The notes under the pieces are model-generated. The model was not told the origin of the DNA and did not search any database. It saw only the letters and a program-made list of their open reading frames with translations. Shown here in pieces: positions 24,625-33,757 of a stretch of 64,000 bases of DNA; within the stretch, counting starts at the first letter, position 1, and each line of letters begins with the position of its first letter. This DNA is from Kerstersia similis (GTDB lineage Bacteria; Pseudomonadota; Gammaproteobacteria; Burkholderiales; Burkholderiaceae_B), in contig NZ_CBCSIQ010000006.1 of the NCBI RefSeq assembly GCF_965139615.1, positions 62,001 to 126,000 of the forward strand. The letters run 5' to 3'. A program made the position numbers and the translations under genes.

Positions 24625-25680
24625 TCAGCGGTATAGAACCCGCGAGCGGCTCAAGTCCCATTGCAGGCCCACCTGGTCGCCCGGCGCCACAGGCCGTTCC
24701 CGTCCGCAACGCACGATGAAGGTCTGCGAGCATGCATCGGTTTGCGTCAGTTTGACCACCGCCCGCACCTCGCTGCCCAGGAATACCACTTCCGCAATCA
24801 TTCCCTGCAGCCAGCCCTGCCCCGGCGTCACCAGTTCAACCGCTTCAGGTCGCACCATCAGGGTCGCTGCGCCGGCAGCGCCAGGCTCCCCAGCCGTCTC
24901 CGGCACGGGAATCCTGGCCTCACCCAGCCGGAAATGCCCTGCACCATCATGCTCGCCCTGCAGCAGGTTGGATTGCCCGATGAACTCCGCCGCAAAGCGT
25001 GTTCTGGGCTGGTCATACAAGGCCATGGGCGTATCCAGCTGCTCGATGCGCGCATGGTTCATCAGGCAGATGCGGTCACTCATGGTCAGGGCCTCTTCCT
25101 GATCATGCGTCACGTAAATGAACGTAGAACCCAGTTCCTTGTGCAAGCGCCGGATTTCGAATTGCATGTGTTCCCGCAGTTTCTTGTCCAGGGCCCCCAG
25201 GGGCTCGTCCAGCAGGACGACCGACGGGTTGTACGCAAAGCAGCGTGCCAGCGCCACGCGCTGCTGCTGGCCGCCTGACAGTTCCTTGGGATAGCGATGC
25301 CCGTACGCCCCCATCTTCACCATGTCCAGCGCCTCATCAACCTGTTTGGCCAGCGCAGCCGCAGATACCTTGCGCATGCGCAGACCATAGGCGACGTTTT
25401 CGCGTACCGTCATGTGCGGGAACAAGGCATAGCTCTGGAATACCATGCCGATACCCCGCTGCCCTGGCGGGGCGTAGGTGGCATCCTTGCCGTCGATCAA
25501 CAACTTCCCGCCCGTGGGCTCCACCAGGCCTGCGATCATCATCAGCAGGGTGGTTTTGCCTGAACCGGATGGCCCGAGCAAGGTCAGGAACTCACCGGTC
25601 CGCACCTGCAGATCGGTCGGCAACAAAGCATCGGTTTCGCCATAGCGCTTGGCCAGCCCGGCAGCTTCCAGCTTGAACAT
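24625..25680 (-). CDS. PotA-type ABC transporter ATPase
   Basis: A 351-aa ATPase: Walker A GPSGSGKTT near residue 37, signature ELSGGQQQRVALAR, Walker B VVLLDEPLGALD, H-loop YVTHDQEEA, and a C-terminal TOBE domain (about 270-350) typical of the spermidine/putrescine, iron and molybdate class. It energises the fused permease encoded next and lies 14 bases after the binding-protein gene. Confidence 0.92.
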   Translation of the reverse strand: MFKLEAAGLAKRYGETDALLPTDLQVRTGEFLTLLGPSGSGKTTLLMMIAGLVEPTGGKLLIDGKDATYAPPGQRGIGMVFQSYALFPHMTVRENVAYGLRMRKVSAAALAKQVDEALDMVKMGAYGHRYPKELSGGQQQRVALARCFAYNPSVVLLDEPLGALDKKLREHMQFEIRRLHKELGSTFIYVTHDQEEALTMSDRICLMNHARIEQLDTPMALYDQPRTRFAAEFIGQSNLLQGEHDGAGHFRLGEARIPVPETAGEPGAAGAATLMVRPEAVELVTPGQGWLQGMIAEVVFLGSEVRAVVKLTQTDACSQTFIVRCGRERPVAPGDQVGLQWDLSRSRVLYR

Positions 25681-25694
25681 GAATCAGGCTCCGG

Positions 25695-26762
25695 TCAGGA
25701 AATGAGGAAATTGTTGAACCGCTCGGTCACCGCCTGGCGATTGGCGGCCCACCATTCCGGGCTGGGCAACGCCATGTTGCGCAGGTTCTCAGGGGCACTG
25801 GGAAGGACTGCGGCACGCTCGGGAGGAATGAACTGCATCGCCTGCGTGTTGGTCGGACCGTAGGGCAGGTCTTCGGTGAAGGACGCCTGCCGTCGGGCAT
25901 CCGCGCAGAACAGCACGAATTGCTTGGCCATTTCTGCACGCGGCGTCCCACGGGGAATGCCCCATCCTTCGATCGAGTACAACCCTTCATTCCAGACGAT
26001 CTTCACCGGCGCACCATTCTCTATTGCCGTCTGGGCGCGCGCGTTCCAGGTTGACACCATATCCACATCGCCATTCTGGATAATCTGCATGGCCTGGGCG
26101 CCTGAGGTCCACCAGATACTGATGTGCGGCTTGATTTTTTCCAGGCTGCGGAACGCACGGTCCACATCCAGCGGATACAGTTCATGCACAGGAACGCCAT
26201 CCGCCATCAAGGCCTGCTCCAGCGTATCCAGCGGATTGCGCCGCAGGCTGCGGCGCCCGGGAAATTTCTCGACGTTCCAGAAATCAGCCCAGGTCTTGGG
26301 GCCTTCACCGGGAAATTTGTCGGTGCGATATGCCATGACCGTGGCATACACATCCACCCCCAGCCAATTGGGCTGCACGGAATCCGGAATCATCTGCGGG
26401 TAGTCCGCCGGGTTGATACCGATGGGTTCCAGCAGGTTATTGGCTTCCAGGTACGGGATGTCGGCGGACAAGGTCAGGGTGGTCACATCCCAGATGTAAT
26501 TCCTGGCTTTGACGATGGCGCTGATTTGCGCCACCGGTTGTGCTTCCCGCGCCACATTCACGACCCGGATGCCCGTCGCTTTCTCGAATGGGTCGTAGAA
26601 CGCACGCCGATAGGCTGCCGAGTATGGGCCGCCCGGATCGGACACCACGATCTGCTGCTTGCCTTGAGCCAAGGCCAAGGGCGCGGCCTGTGCCAGGACA
26701 AGGCCGCCTGCCGCAGTTTTGATGAATTGACGGCGACCACTACGGTTAACTGATCTGCTCAT
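25695..26762 (-). CDS. Tat-exported ABC substrate-binding protein (PotD type)
   Basis: A 355-aa periplasmic binding protein. The N-terminus has a twin-arginine signal (SGRRQFIKTAAGG followed by a hydrophobic stretch and ALA), so it is probably exported folded. The mature part resembles polyamine or organic-cation/acid binding proteins of the PotD/F group. Cofactor-free binding proteins rarely need Tat, which is mildly odd but known in this family. Substrate unknown; the adjacent CoA ligase and crotonase suggest a carboxylic acid. Confidence 0.88.
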   Translation of the reverse strand: MSRSVNRSGRRQFIKTAAGGLVLAQAAPLALAQGKQQIVVSDPGGPYSAAYRRAFYDPFEKATGIRVVNVAREAQPVAQISAIVKARNYIWDVTTLTLSADIPYLEANNLLEPIGINPADYPQMIPDSVQPNWLGVDVYATVMAYRTDKFPGEGPKTWADFWNVEKFPGRRSLRRNPLDTLEQALMADGVPVHELYPLDVDRAFRSLEKIKPHISIWWTSGAQAMQIIQNGDVDMVSTWNARAQTAIENGAPVKIVWNEGLYSIEGWGIPRGTPRAEMAKQFVLFCADARRQASFTEDLPYGPTNTQAMQFIPPERAAVLPSAPENLRNMALPSPEWWAANRQAVTERFNNFLIS

Positions 26763-26818
26763 GACGTACTCCGAATCGACGCAAGTGTCTGTGTGGCGGG
26801 AAGAACTGCAAAAAGGAA

Positions 26819-27592
26819 TCAGGCTTTCCTTCTTTTCTCGAAGAAGGCGGCCATCATGCGTTGCGGCTCGCCGGAGGCATAGGCATCGGCATGCAGGCGA
26901 ATCGCGGCTTCAATGGTTTCGCGGAAACTGGCCTCCGACATTTCCCGGAACCGCTGCTTGTCCAGGCGCATGGCCACCGGCGGCTTGGCAGCCAGTTCCC
27001 GTGCCACGGCAAATGCCCGCACCAGCACCTGCTCCTGCGGCACCAAATAATGGATCAGACCGATACGGTGGCTTTCCTCTGCTTCCATCAGGCGTCCGGT
27101 CAGGGTCAGTTCGATGGTGCGCGACATGCCCAGCACCAGGTTCATAATCCACGGCCCGGTCACACTGGCGATGCCCGAATTGATTTCAGGCTGTCCCATG
27201 CGCACGCCAGGATGGGCAACGCGGATATCGCCCAACAAGGCCACCTGGAACGCCGATCCCGCCGCTGTGCCATTGAGCGCCATCACCAGGGGCTTTTCCA
27301 GGCTGCGAATGGTGTCGTAGAACGCTTCCCAGGTACGGATCCAGGCCTCTGAATCCTTCTCGTCAAAACGCTGTGCCTCTTCCAGGTCCTGACCTGCGCA
27401 GAAAGCCCGGTCACCGGCACCGGTCATGATGATGGCCCGCGTACCCGCAGCGGCATTGAATGCCTGCAAGGCCTGCATGATTTCGTCGCGCATCGCCCCT
27501 GTCCAGGCATTGAGCTTTTCCGGACGGTTGAGACGGATCAGGCCGACTTCATCATGTTGTTCCACTTCTATGAACTGGTAGGGATGCATCAT
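26819..27592 (-). CDS. Enoyl-CoA hydratase/isomerase family protein
   Basis: A 257-aa crotonase-fold enzyme. GAGDRAFCAGQDLEEA and MALNGTAAGSAFQVALLGD form the oxyanion hole region, and MGQPEINSGI carries the expected Glu. The second oxyanion Gly-Gly is replaced by AAGSA. It heads the operon that continues with the ABC transporter and CoA ligase, so it likely hydrates or isomerises the CoA ester of the imported compound. Divergent from the IclR regulator across a palindrome-rich AT stretch. Confidence 0.85.
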   Translation of the reverse strand: MMHPYQFIEVEQHDEVGLIRLNRPEKLNAWTGAMRDEIMQALQAFNAAAGTRAIIMTGAGDRAFCAGQDLEEAQRFDEKDSEAWIRTWEAFYDTIRSLEKPLVMALNGTAAGSAFQVALLGDIRVAHPGVRMGQPEINSGIASVTGPWIMNLVLGMSRTIELTLTGRLMEAEESHRIGLIHYLVPQEQVLVRAFAVARELAAKPPVAMRLDKQRFREMSEASFRETIEAAIRLHADAYASGEPQRMMAAFFEKRRKA

Positions 27593-27612
27593 CTATCTCC
27601 AATAAGAATTTA

Positions 27613-27749
27613 TTTCTATAAAATATAGAAAAATTACTTTGGCCGGATAATTCGTGCATACCCTAATAATTTTTGGATCAAAGCTGCTCAAAAATTGGGA
27701 AAGAAACTGAAAATCCAAAAAAAACACCAAAAAATGACATTTTTTGGTG
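27613..27749. promoter_or_regulatory. Palindromic operators between the crotonase operon and iclR-type gene
   Basis: This AT-rich intergenic stretch holds TTTCTATA-AAA-TATAGAAA (27613-27631) and a perfect 12-base inverted repeat CACCAAAAAATG-A-CATTTTTTGGTG (27725-27749), with a looser TTTTTGGAT/ATCCAAAA pair between them. Placement between divergent genes, one coding for an IclR protein, makes them likely operators. Confidence 0.55.
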
Positions 27750-27865
27750 CATAGAGATAACAAGTTAAGTTTTTGCCGTTTTTTGTGCGAGAATTTTATC
27801 TTTATGCAATAAAACCTAGCCCATCCTGTCGGACGCGGCGCATTCAGCCCGAATTGGAAGCCTAC

Positions 27866-28693
27866 ATGTCAAAAAAGACCTCTCCTTCCCCCACTGAAAC
27901 CACGCTGGCCGATACCTCGGAACGCCCTGACCCCAGGGCATCATCTTTATTCGTGAACTCCGTCGAGAAGGCCTTCCAGATACTGGCCGTCTTCGGCCCG
28001 CAGAAGCGGCAGCTCACCCTGACCCAGATCGTCGCGCACTCGGGCATGGACATGAGCTCCGTGCAGCGCTTCACGCATACGCTGCTGACGCTGAACCTGC
28101 TCAGGAAGGATCCCAAAACCAAGCTGTATGAACTGTCGCCCGGCATACTGGACTTCGCCCATCAGTACATCTCGGCCAATGACCTGGTCAGCCGCGCCAC
28201 GCCTTTCCTGCAGCAGCTTGCCATGGAGACCGAGGCCGCCATCAACCTGACCATCCTCGACGGCCCGAACATTGTTTACCTGCAACGGATCGTCAGCCGC
28301 TATGTCCTTTCGCCCGAAGTCATCGTGGGCACGCGGCTGCCCGCGTACTGCACCTCTTCCGGCCTCGCCATGCTGGCCTGTCTGCCTACGGCAGAGGTGG
28401 AAGCAATCCTGGACCAATCCAATCTCATCAAATACACCCGCTATACCGTTAACGAACGCGACCAGATACTGGCCCGCCTGGAGGACATCAGGGAAATGGG
28501 CTACGCCCATGTCGAAGACGAGCTGTACCTGGGCGACATTGCCATGGCGGTTGCCATCACCGACGCCAACAATCAAGTAGTTGGCGCCATCAATATCGGA
28601 GTCGCGCGCCCGCAATGGAACAAAGGCGCCGACAAAGAAAAAATCCTGTCGCTACTGATCGCGGCAGGCCGGGCCATTTCAAGCCGGCAGTAA
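27866..28693 (+). CDS. IclR-family transcriptional regulator
   Basis: A 275-aa regulator: N-terminal winged helix (about 30-95; LTLTQIVAHSGMDMSSVQRF is the helix-turn-helix) and the IclR effector-binding domain (about 110-270; CTSSGLAMLAC, AVAITDANNQVVGAINIGV). The ATG at 27866 (MSKKTSP) is preferred to an upstream alternative start because GGAAG lies just before it. It probably controls the divergent crotonase-ABC-ligase operon and perhaps itself, using the palindromes between them. The proC homologue follows 37 bases downstream. Confidence 0.9.
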   Translation: MSKKTSPSPTETTLADTSERPDPRASSLFVNSVEKAFQILAVFGPQKRQLTLTQIVAHSGMDMSSVQRFTHTLLTLNLLRKDPKTKLYELSPGILDFAHQYISANDLVSRATPFLQQLAMETEAAINLTILDGPNIVYLQRIVSRYVLSPEVIVGTRLPAYCTSSGLAMLACLPTAEVEAILDQSNLIKYTRYTVNERDQILARLEDIREMGYAHVEDELYLGDIAMAVAITDANNQVVGAINIGVARPQWNKGADKEKILSLLIAAGRAISSRQ

Positions 28694-28730
28694 ATCGAAC
28701 TCGACCACCCACACGCAACGGAGCAGAATC

Positions 28731-29528
28731 ATGGTCAAGCACGCACTTTTCCTCGGCTACGGCCGCATGGGCTCAGCCCTGGGCGAAGCATGGCTGCAGG
28801 CCGGCCTGGTACAGCATATCGACGCCGTCGATCCAGGCAACATCCAGGGGATGCAAGCCTCGCTTTATCCCGCAGGCCAGGCCTTGCCTGCTACCGACTA
28901 TGAACTGGTAGTGATCGCCGTCAAGCCAGCCTTGGCGCAGGCTGCCTTGCAGGCGATACCCCCGGCCCGCCTGGCGCGCGCCTGCTTCATTTCCGTCATG
29001 GCCGGCGTTTCCCTGCGCACGCTGGAACCACTTGCACCTGCCGCAGCGCCCGTCATCCGCACAATGCCGAATACGCCCGTCATCATCGGCCAGGGCTGCA
29101 CCGGGCTGTACGCCAACAACCGCGTCAATCCAGCGCTGAAAAACATGGTCTCCGCACTATTTTCTGCGGTCGGCACCGCGTGCTGGGTAGAAACCGAAGA
29201 TCAGCTCCATGCCGTCACCGCCATCAGCGGCAGTGGCCCCGCCTACTACCATTTGTTCAGCGAGGCGCTGGCCCAAGCGGGGATGAAACTCGGGCTACCT
29301 CCTGACATCGCCAATATGCTGGCAGCCAGAACCGCGCTGGGCGCAGCCTCCCTGCAATGCCAACAGCATGCCGACTTCGCCGCCTTGCGTCAGGCAGTCA
29401 CGTCGCCGAACGGAACCACGCATGCCGCCATCCAGATATTCGAGCAGGATGAGCAGTTGCGCCACCTGGTCGATCGCGCCGCCATGCAGGCCCACACGCG
29501 ATCTCGAGAACTGGATCCTGCTGGCTGA
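28731..29528 (+). CDS. proC: Pyrroline-5-carboxylate reductase homologue (ProC family)
   Basis: A 265-aa NAD(P)-dependent oxidoreductase: Rossmann start FLGYGRMGSALGEAW, VIAVKPALAQAAL, RTMPNTPVIIGQG, and the signature AVTAISGSGPAYYHLFSEAL. ProC reduces pyrroline-5-carboxylate to proline. Because it sits behind a catabolic regulator rather than alone, it could be a second copy acting on a cyclic imine from the imported compound; that is inference. The next 270 bases hold a weak GGCGG/CCGCC hairpin and an AT-rich promoter-like region. Confidence 0.85.
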   Translation: MVKHALFLGYGRMGSALGEAWLQAGLVQHIDAVDPGNIQGMQASLYPAGQALPATDYELVVIAVKPALAQAALQAIPPARLARACFISVMAGVSLRTLEPLAPAAAPVIRTMPNTPVIIGQGCTGLYANNRVNPALKNMVSALFSAVGTACWVETEDQLHAVTAISGSGPAYYHLFSEALAQAGMKLGLPPDIANMLAARTALGAASLQCQQHADFAALRQAVTSPNGTTHAAIQIFEQDEQLRHLVDRAAMQAHTRSRELDPAG

Positions 29529-29801
29529 CAACAAAACGGCGGGTCATTTAACGAGCCGCCGCACCACCTGGCGTTTGTGCCCCAGCGTCCCAAGCAACTG
29601 ATTCATATAACAAAAAGTCAGTACATAACAGTTCTATATTTTCTTATTTCCACTCCGTCTGAGTGCAACAGCGGGCCGTTGATATGATCGGTTCCAGTTC
29701 ATCCGTGCCCGCAGGCCCTACCTTTCCCACATCAAGCCAGACCTGTCTTTCCTGGGCAATCTCTGGCCGGGCACGCCGCTTTTTTGCTTTCAGGCTTTCC
29801 C

Positions 29802-31139
29802 ATGACAACCTCCCGCGATTCAGCCATGCACCTGGCAGCGTTTGCCCTTGCCGGGCCGGTTTCCGGCGTGCATGGTGGCTGGCGCCACCCTGCTGCCGAT
29901 ACCCAGCTGCTTTCCGCCGGCTACTACACTCGACTCGGCCAGCTGCTTGAACAGGGCCGCTTCGATATGCTGTTCCTGGCGGATATTCTGGCGATTCCCC
30001 GCCGCCATGGCGGCAGCATGGAAAGCCAGCTCAAGTTCGGCGCGCTGGGCGCACTGCGGCTGGATCCGATGACAGTGCTGGCGCTGATCGCAGGCAGTAC
30101 CCGCCATCTTGGCCTGGCCAGCACCATTTCAACGTCCTACTTCGATCCTTATACCGTGGCGCGTTCGCTGGCCACTTTGGATCACCTGAGCGCCGGGCGT
30201 TCTGCCTGGAATATCGTGACGTCCTTCCAGCAGGCCGAGGCCGCCAATTTCGGCCGCGAGGATCAGCTGAGCCGCGACGAACGCTATGACCGCGCCGAGG
30301 AGTTCGTGGAAGTGGCCTGCGAGCTGTGGGATAGCTGGGCGGATGACGCCCTGGTGCTAGATAAGGCCGGCCCGCTGTTTGCCGACCCGGCCAAGGTGCG
30401 TTCCATCGACCATCAGGGCAAGTGGTTCTCGGTGCAAGGCCCGCTGAATGTCAGCCGCCCGCCGCAGGGCCGTCCGGTGTTCATCCAGGCCGGCGCTTCC
30501 GGCCGGGGCCGGGATTTCGCCGCACGCTGGGCCGATGTGATTTTCGTCACCCATTCTTCGCTGGATTCAGCCCAGGCGTTCTACGCCGAAATGAAGGAGC
30601 GCGCGCGCAGCCATGGCCGTGATCCGGACACGCTGAAGATCCTGCCCGGCATTGTGCCCATCGTCGGCGAGACCGAAAGCATCGCGCTGGAGCAGGAGCG
30701 GCTGCTTAAGGATTTGACGGATCCGGATGCCGGGCTTTCCACCTTGTCCTATCACCTGGACATTGATCTCTCCCAGTTCGAGCAGGACGCCGTCTTGCCA
30801 GAGCTGGATGTGCCGGGCGTACAAGGCCATTACAAGGAAGTGGCGGAGTTGACCCGCCGCAGCGGGATCGGCCTGCGCGAGCTGGGCCATCGCTATGGCA
30901 TCGGCCCCCTGCGCGACTTCGTCGGCGCGGCCGATAAGGTCGCTGAGAACATGCGCCACTGGTATGAAACCCGCGCCTGCGATGGCTTCATGATTCAGGT
31001 GCCTTACCTGCCCGGCGGCCTGGAAAGCTTTGTCCGCCTGGTGATTCCGCAGTTGCAGGATCAAGGCCTGTTCCGCAAGGAATATACCGGTACGACGCTG
31101 CGCGACCATCTGGGGCTGGAACGCCCCGCACGCCGCTAA
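29802..31139 (+). CDS. FMN-dependent monooxygenase, NtaA/SnaA/DszA family
   Basis: A 445-aa bacterial luciferase-like monooxygenase: start MTTSRDSAMHLAAFALAG, FDMLFLADILAIP, LDPMTVLALIAGSTRHLGLA, STSYFDPYTVARSLATLDHL, SAWNIVTS and QAGASGRGRDFAARWAD fit the nitrilotriacetate, pristinamycin-IIA and dibenzothiophene-sulfone group. These use reduced flavin from a partner reductase to oxidise C-N or C-S bonds. ATG 29802 is used; an upstream in-frame start at 29784 exists. It heads an operon with an OsmC protein and a Liv-type transporter, so the imported compound is probably its substrate. No reductase is present. Confidence 0.87.
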   Translation: MTTSRDSAMHLAAFALAGPVSGVHGGWRHPAADTQLLSAGYYTRLGQLLEQGRFDMLFLADILAIPRRHGGSMESQLKFGALGALRLDPMTVLALIAGSTRHLGLASTISTSYFDPYTVARSLATLDHLSAGRSAWNIVTSFQQAEAANFGREDQLSRDERYDRAEEFVEVACELWDSWADDALVLDKAGPLFADPAKVRSIDHQGKWFSVQGPLNVSRPPQGRPVFIQAGASGRGRDFAARWADVIFVTHSSLDSAQAFYAEMKERARSHGRDPDTLKILPGIVPIVGETESIALEQERLLKDLTDPDAGLSTLSYHLDIDLSQFEQDAVLPELDVPGVQGHYKEVAELTRRSGIGLRELGHRYGIGPLRDFVGAADKVAENMRHWYETRACDGFMIQVPYLPGGLESFVRLVIPQLQDQGLFRKEYTGTTLRDHLGLERPARR

Positions 31140-31150
31140 AGGAGCCCGCC

Positions 31151-31558
31151 ATGGCCATCATAGACAGTCTCAGCCAGCTGTCCGCCCAACCCGGCCGATT
31201 CCTGCTCAACGCCCGCGATCAGCACCTGGTCGTCGATGCCTCCCCCGGCCGTGGCGGCCAGGGCCAGGCCTGGCAAGCCGCCGAGTTGCTGCTGGGCGCG
31301 CTGCAAACCTGCTCCCACGCAGTAATCGACGACGAGGCGCGCAAGCGCGGCTGGCAGCATTACGGCCTGGCCATTCAGGCCCGCTGCGAAGCTGATGAAG
31401 ATCGCCCCGGGCATTACCGCTACATCGAACTCACCTACCGCTTCACCGGTATTACACAGGCCCAGGCCGAAGAACTGGTGCAGGTCTTTACCACGGTTTG
31501 TCCGATCTACGGTTCGCTGTCCCGTGGCGCGCCTGTCACGCTGCACGTGCTGGCCTGA
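31151..31558 (+). CDS. OsmC-family peroxiredoxin-like protein
   Basis: A 135-aa OsmC-fold protein; such proteins reduce organic hydroperoxides with a Cys pair. The two cysteines appear in LLGALQTCSHAVIDDEA and VQVFTTVCPIYGSLS. It lies 11 bases after the monooxygenase stop, with GGAG before the ATG. It may detoxify peroxides formed by flavin monooxygenation or handle a reactive product. Confidence 0.82.
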   Translation: MAIIDSLSQLSAQPGRFLLNARDQHLVVDASPGRGGQGQAWQAAELLLGALQTCSHAVIDDEARKRGWQHYGLAIQARCEADEDRPGHYRYIELTYRFTGITQAQAEELVQVFTTVCPIYGSLSRGAPVTLHVLA

Positions 31559-31623
31559 ACGCCCGGGCGGCTTGCCGCGTTACCGCCGCTCCGTCCATTG
31601 CCCCTATTTTCTCCGGATACACC

Positions 31624-32778
31624 ATGACTTACGCCTCTTTGCTGCGCGGCCTGCTGGCCGCCACCCTCGCCTTCGGTGCCCCCGCCATGGCCGCCGATGC
31701 CTACCGCATCGGCACGATTCTCTCCACCACCGGCCCTGCTGCCTTCCTGGGCGAGGATATGAAGGCAGGGATGGAAATCGCCATTGAAGAAATCAATGCC
31801 GCCGGCGGCATCGACGGCCGGCCGGTGCAGTGGGTGTTCTACGACGCGGAAAGCCAGACCAACAAGGCCTTGACGGCCACCCGCCGCCTGCTGTCCCAGG
31901 ACAAGGTGGACATCATCGTCGGCGGCGGCAATATGAGCGGCATCGCACAGGCCATGGTGCCCCTGAGCGCCCAGGCGAAAACACCGTTCATCTCTACGGA
32001 AGGCGCGCGTTCCATCGTGGATCCGGTTTCACAGCGCCCCTGGGCCTTCAAAAGCACGGTGGATGACCGCCAGGTGTTCGAGCGCCTGAAGGAATATTTC
32101 GACAAGAAAGGCATTACCCGCGTCGCCCTGTTGCATGACACCAGCGGCTTTGGTCAGGCAGCGGCCGAAGAACTGAAAAAGCTGGCGCCGGAACTGGGCC
32201 TGAGCGTCAGCTTCGAAGCCTTTGCGCCCAGCGATACCGATCTGACCCCGCAGCTCACACGCATCAAGAACAGCGATGCCCAGGCCGTGCTGTGCTGGAC
32301 TGTGACGCCCGCCGGCGTGATTTTCAACAAGCAGGCTACCCAGCTTGGCCTGACCGACCGCGAACTGATCCATAGCTACGGTTTCGTCTCGCAGAAATAT
32401 ATGGAGCTGGCAGGCGATAGCGCCGGCAATGTACTGCTGGTGTCGGTGAAGTTCCCGGTCGGCGCCGACCTGCCCGATAGCGATAGCCAGAAGGCCGTCA
32501 TTGCAGACCTCACGCAGAAATTCGAAACCCGGTATGGCCGCAAGCCCAACCAGTATGTCGCCCAGACCTACGATGCCATTCAACTGGCGCGCCAGGCGCT
32601 GGCCACCAGCCAAGGCGACAAGGACAAAACCCGTCAGGCACTGGAACAGGTACAGAACTTCCACGGCGTCGGCGGCACCTTCAATTTCTCGCCCGAGCGT
32701 CATTCGGGCTTGTCCAAGGACGATATTGTCCTGATCAAGTGGGAAGACGGCGCCTTCCGCCTGCACGACTATCAGTAA
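31624..32778 (+). CDS. Liv-type ABC substrate-binding protein, first system
   Basis: A 384-aa periplasmic binding protein of the branched-chain amino acid (HAAT/LivJ) class. A signal peptide spans residues 1-23 (ends PAMAADA). The mature start YRIGTILSTTGPAAFLGEDM and GVDGRPVQ-type region are typical. ATG 31624 is chosen, as the upstream open frame lies over the OsmC end. This class binds many ligands besides amino acids, including aromatic acids, so leucine transport should not be assumed. Confidence 0.88.
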   Translation: MTYASLLRGLLAATLAFGAPAMAADAYRIGTILSTTGPAAFLGEDMKAGMEIAIEEINAAGGIDGRPVQWVFYDAESQTNKALTATRRLLSQDKVDIIVGGGNMSGIAQAMVPLSAQAKTPFISTEGARSIVDPVSQRPWAFKSTVDDRQVFERLKEYFDKKGITRVALLHDTSGFGQAAAEELKKLAPELGLSVSFEAFAPSDTDLTPQLTRIKNSDAQAVLCWTVTPAGVIFNKQATQLGLTDRELIHSYGFVSQKYMELAGDSAGNVLLVSVKFPVGADLPDSDSQKAVIADLTQKFETRYGRKPNQYVAQTYDAIQLARQALATSQGDKDKTRQALEQVQNFHGVGGTFNFSPERHSGLSKDDIVLIKWEDGAFRLHDYQ

Positions 32779-32851
32779 CCTCGCAGGGCCGCTACCGGCC
32801 CTGTTGCCATGACCCAACGGCCGCCTCCCTGCATACGGCCAGAGCCGGGTC

Positions 32852-33757
32852 ATGGCCCCATACGCCAGGATCGCCACCGTGGACAGCTCCACTCTGCAAA
32901 TCATTCTCTCCGGTCTGGGCACAGGCAGCATCTACGCCTTGATTGCCGTCGGGTTCAATATCATCTTCAAGAGCACGGGCGCGCTGAATTTTGCGCAAGG
33001 CGAATGGGTGATGATGGGCGGCCTGCTGGCGGCCTTTTGCTTCAATGATGCCCAGTTGCCGGTCTGGCAGGCCTGCCTGCTCGCGGGCCTGGCCGTCGCT
33101 GTCATCGGCGGACTGACAGAACGGCTGCTGATCCGCCCGCTGCTGAACCAGACGCCGTTCGCCATTACCCTGGTCACGGTCGGTATCGCCCTGCTCTCCA
33201 AGAGCCTGGTGATGCTCAGCCTGGGCAAAAACCCGGTGGGTTATCCCGGTCTGTCGGAAACGGCCTTCGTACCGCTCTGGGGCGCCAGCGTCGCGACGCA
33301 AACGCTGTGGATACTCGGCATCACCCTGGTGTTCATGATCCTGGCCCAACTGTTCTTCAACCACACACGCTGGGGCTGCGCCATGCGCGCTGCCGCAGCC
33401 AATCCGGCCGCCGCAGCGCTGGTCGGCATCCGCCACCATCGCGTGGTGTTCGGCTCCTTCATCATTGCGGCAGCCGTGGGCGGGCTGGCCGGCACCATCA
33501 TCACGCCCTTGACCCTGATGTCCTATGACAGCGGCGCCATGCTGGGCTTCAAAGGCTTCAGCGCGGCCATGCTGGGCGGCCTGGGCAGCCTGTTCGGTGC
33601 CACGCTGGGCGGCCTGCTGCTGGGCCTGCTGGAAGCCCTGGTCAGCGGTTTCGTCACCTCACAGTTCAAGGATGCCGCCGCGTTCCTGGTTCTGCTGCTG
33701 GTGCTGTTGCTGCGGCCCCAAGGCCTGCTGGGCAAGGCGGAGGTCACCAAGCTATGA
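32852..33757 (+). CDS. Liv-type ABC permease LivH-like, first system
   Basis: A 301-aa inner membrane permease with about eight helices. GLGTGSIYALIAVGFNIIFK and GALNFAQGEWVMMGG are the family hallmarks. It overlaps the next permease gene by four bases. The first residues before DSSTLQIIL are weakly supported, and the ribosome-binding site is poor. Confidence 0.9.
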   Translation: MAPYARIATVDSSTLQIILSGLGTGSIYALIAVGFNIIFKSTGALNFAQGEWVMMGGLLAAFCFNDAQLPVWQACLLAGLAVAVIGGLTERLLIRPLLNQTPFAITLVTVGIALLSKSLVMLSLGKNPVGYPGLSETAFVPLWGASVATQTLWILGITLVFMILAQLFFNHTRWGCAMRAAAANPAAAALVGIRHHRVVFGSFIIAAAVGGLAGTIITPLTLMSYDSGAMLGFKGFSAAMLGGLGSLFGATLGGLLLGLLEALVSGFVTSQFKDAAAFLVLLLVLLLRPQGLLGKAEVTKL

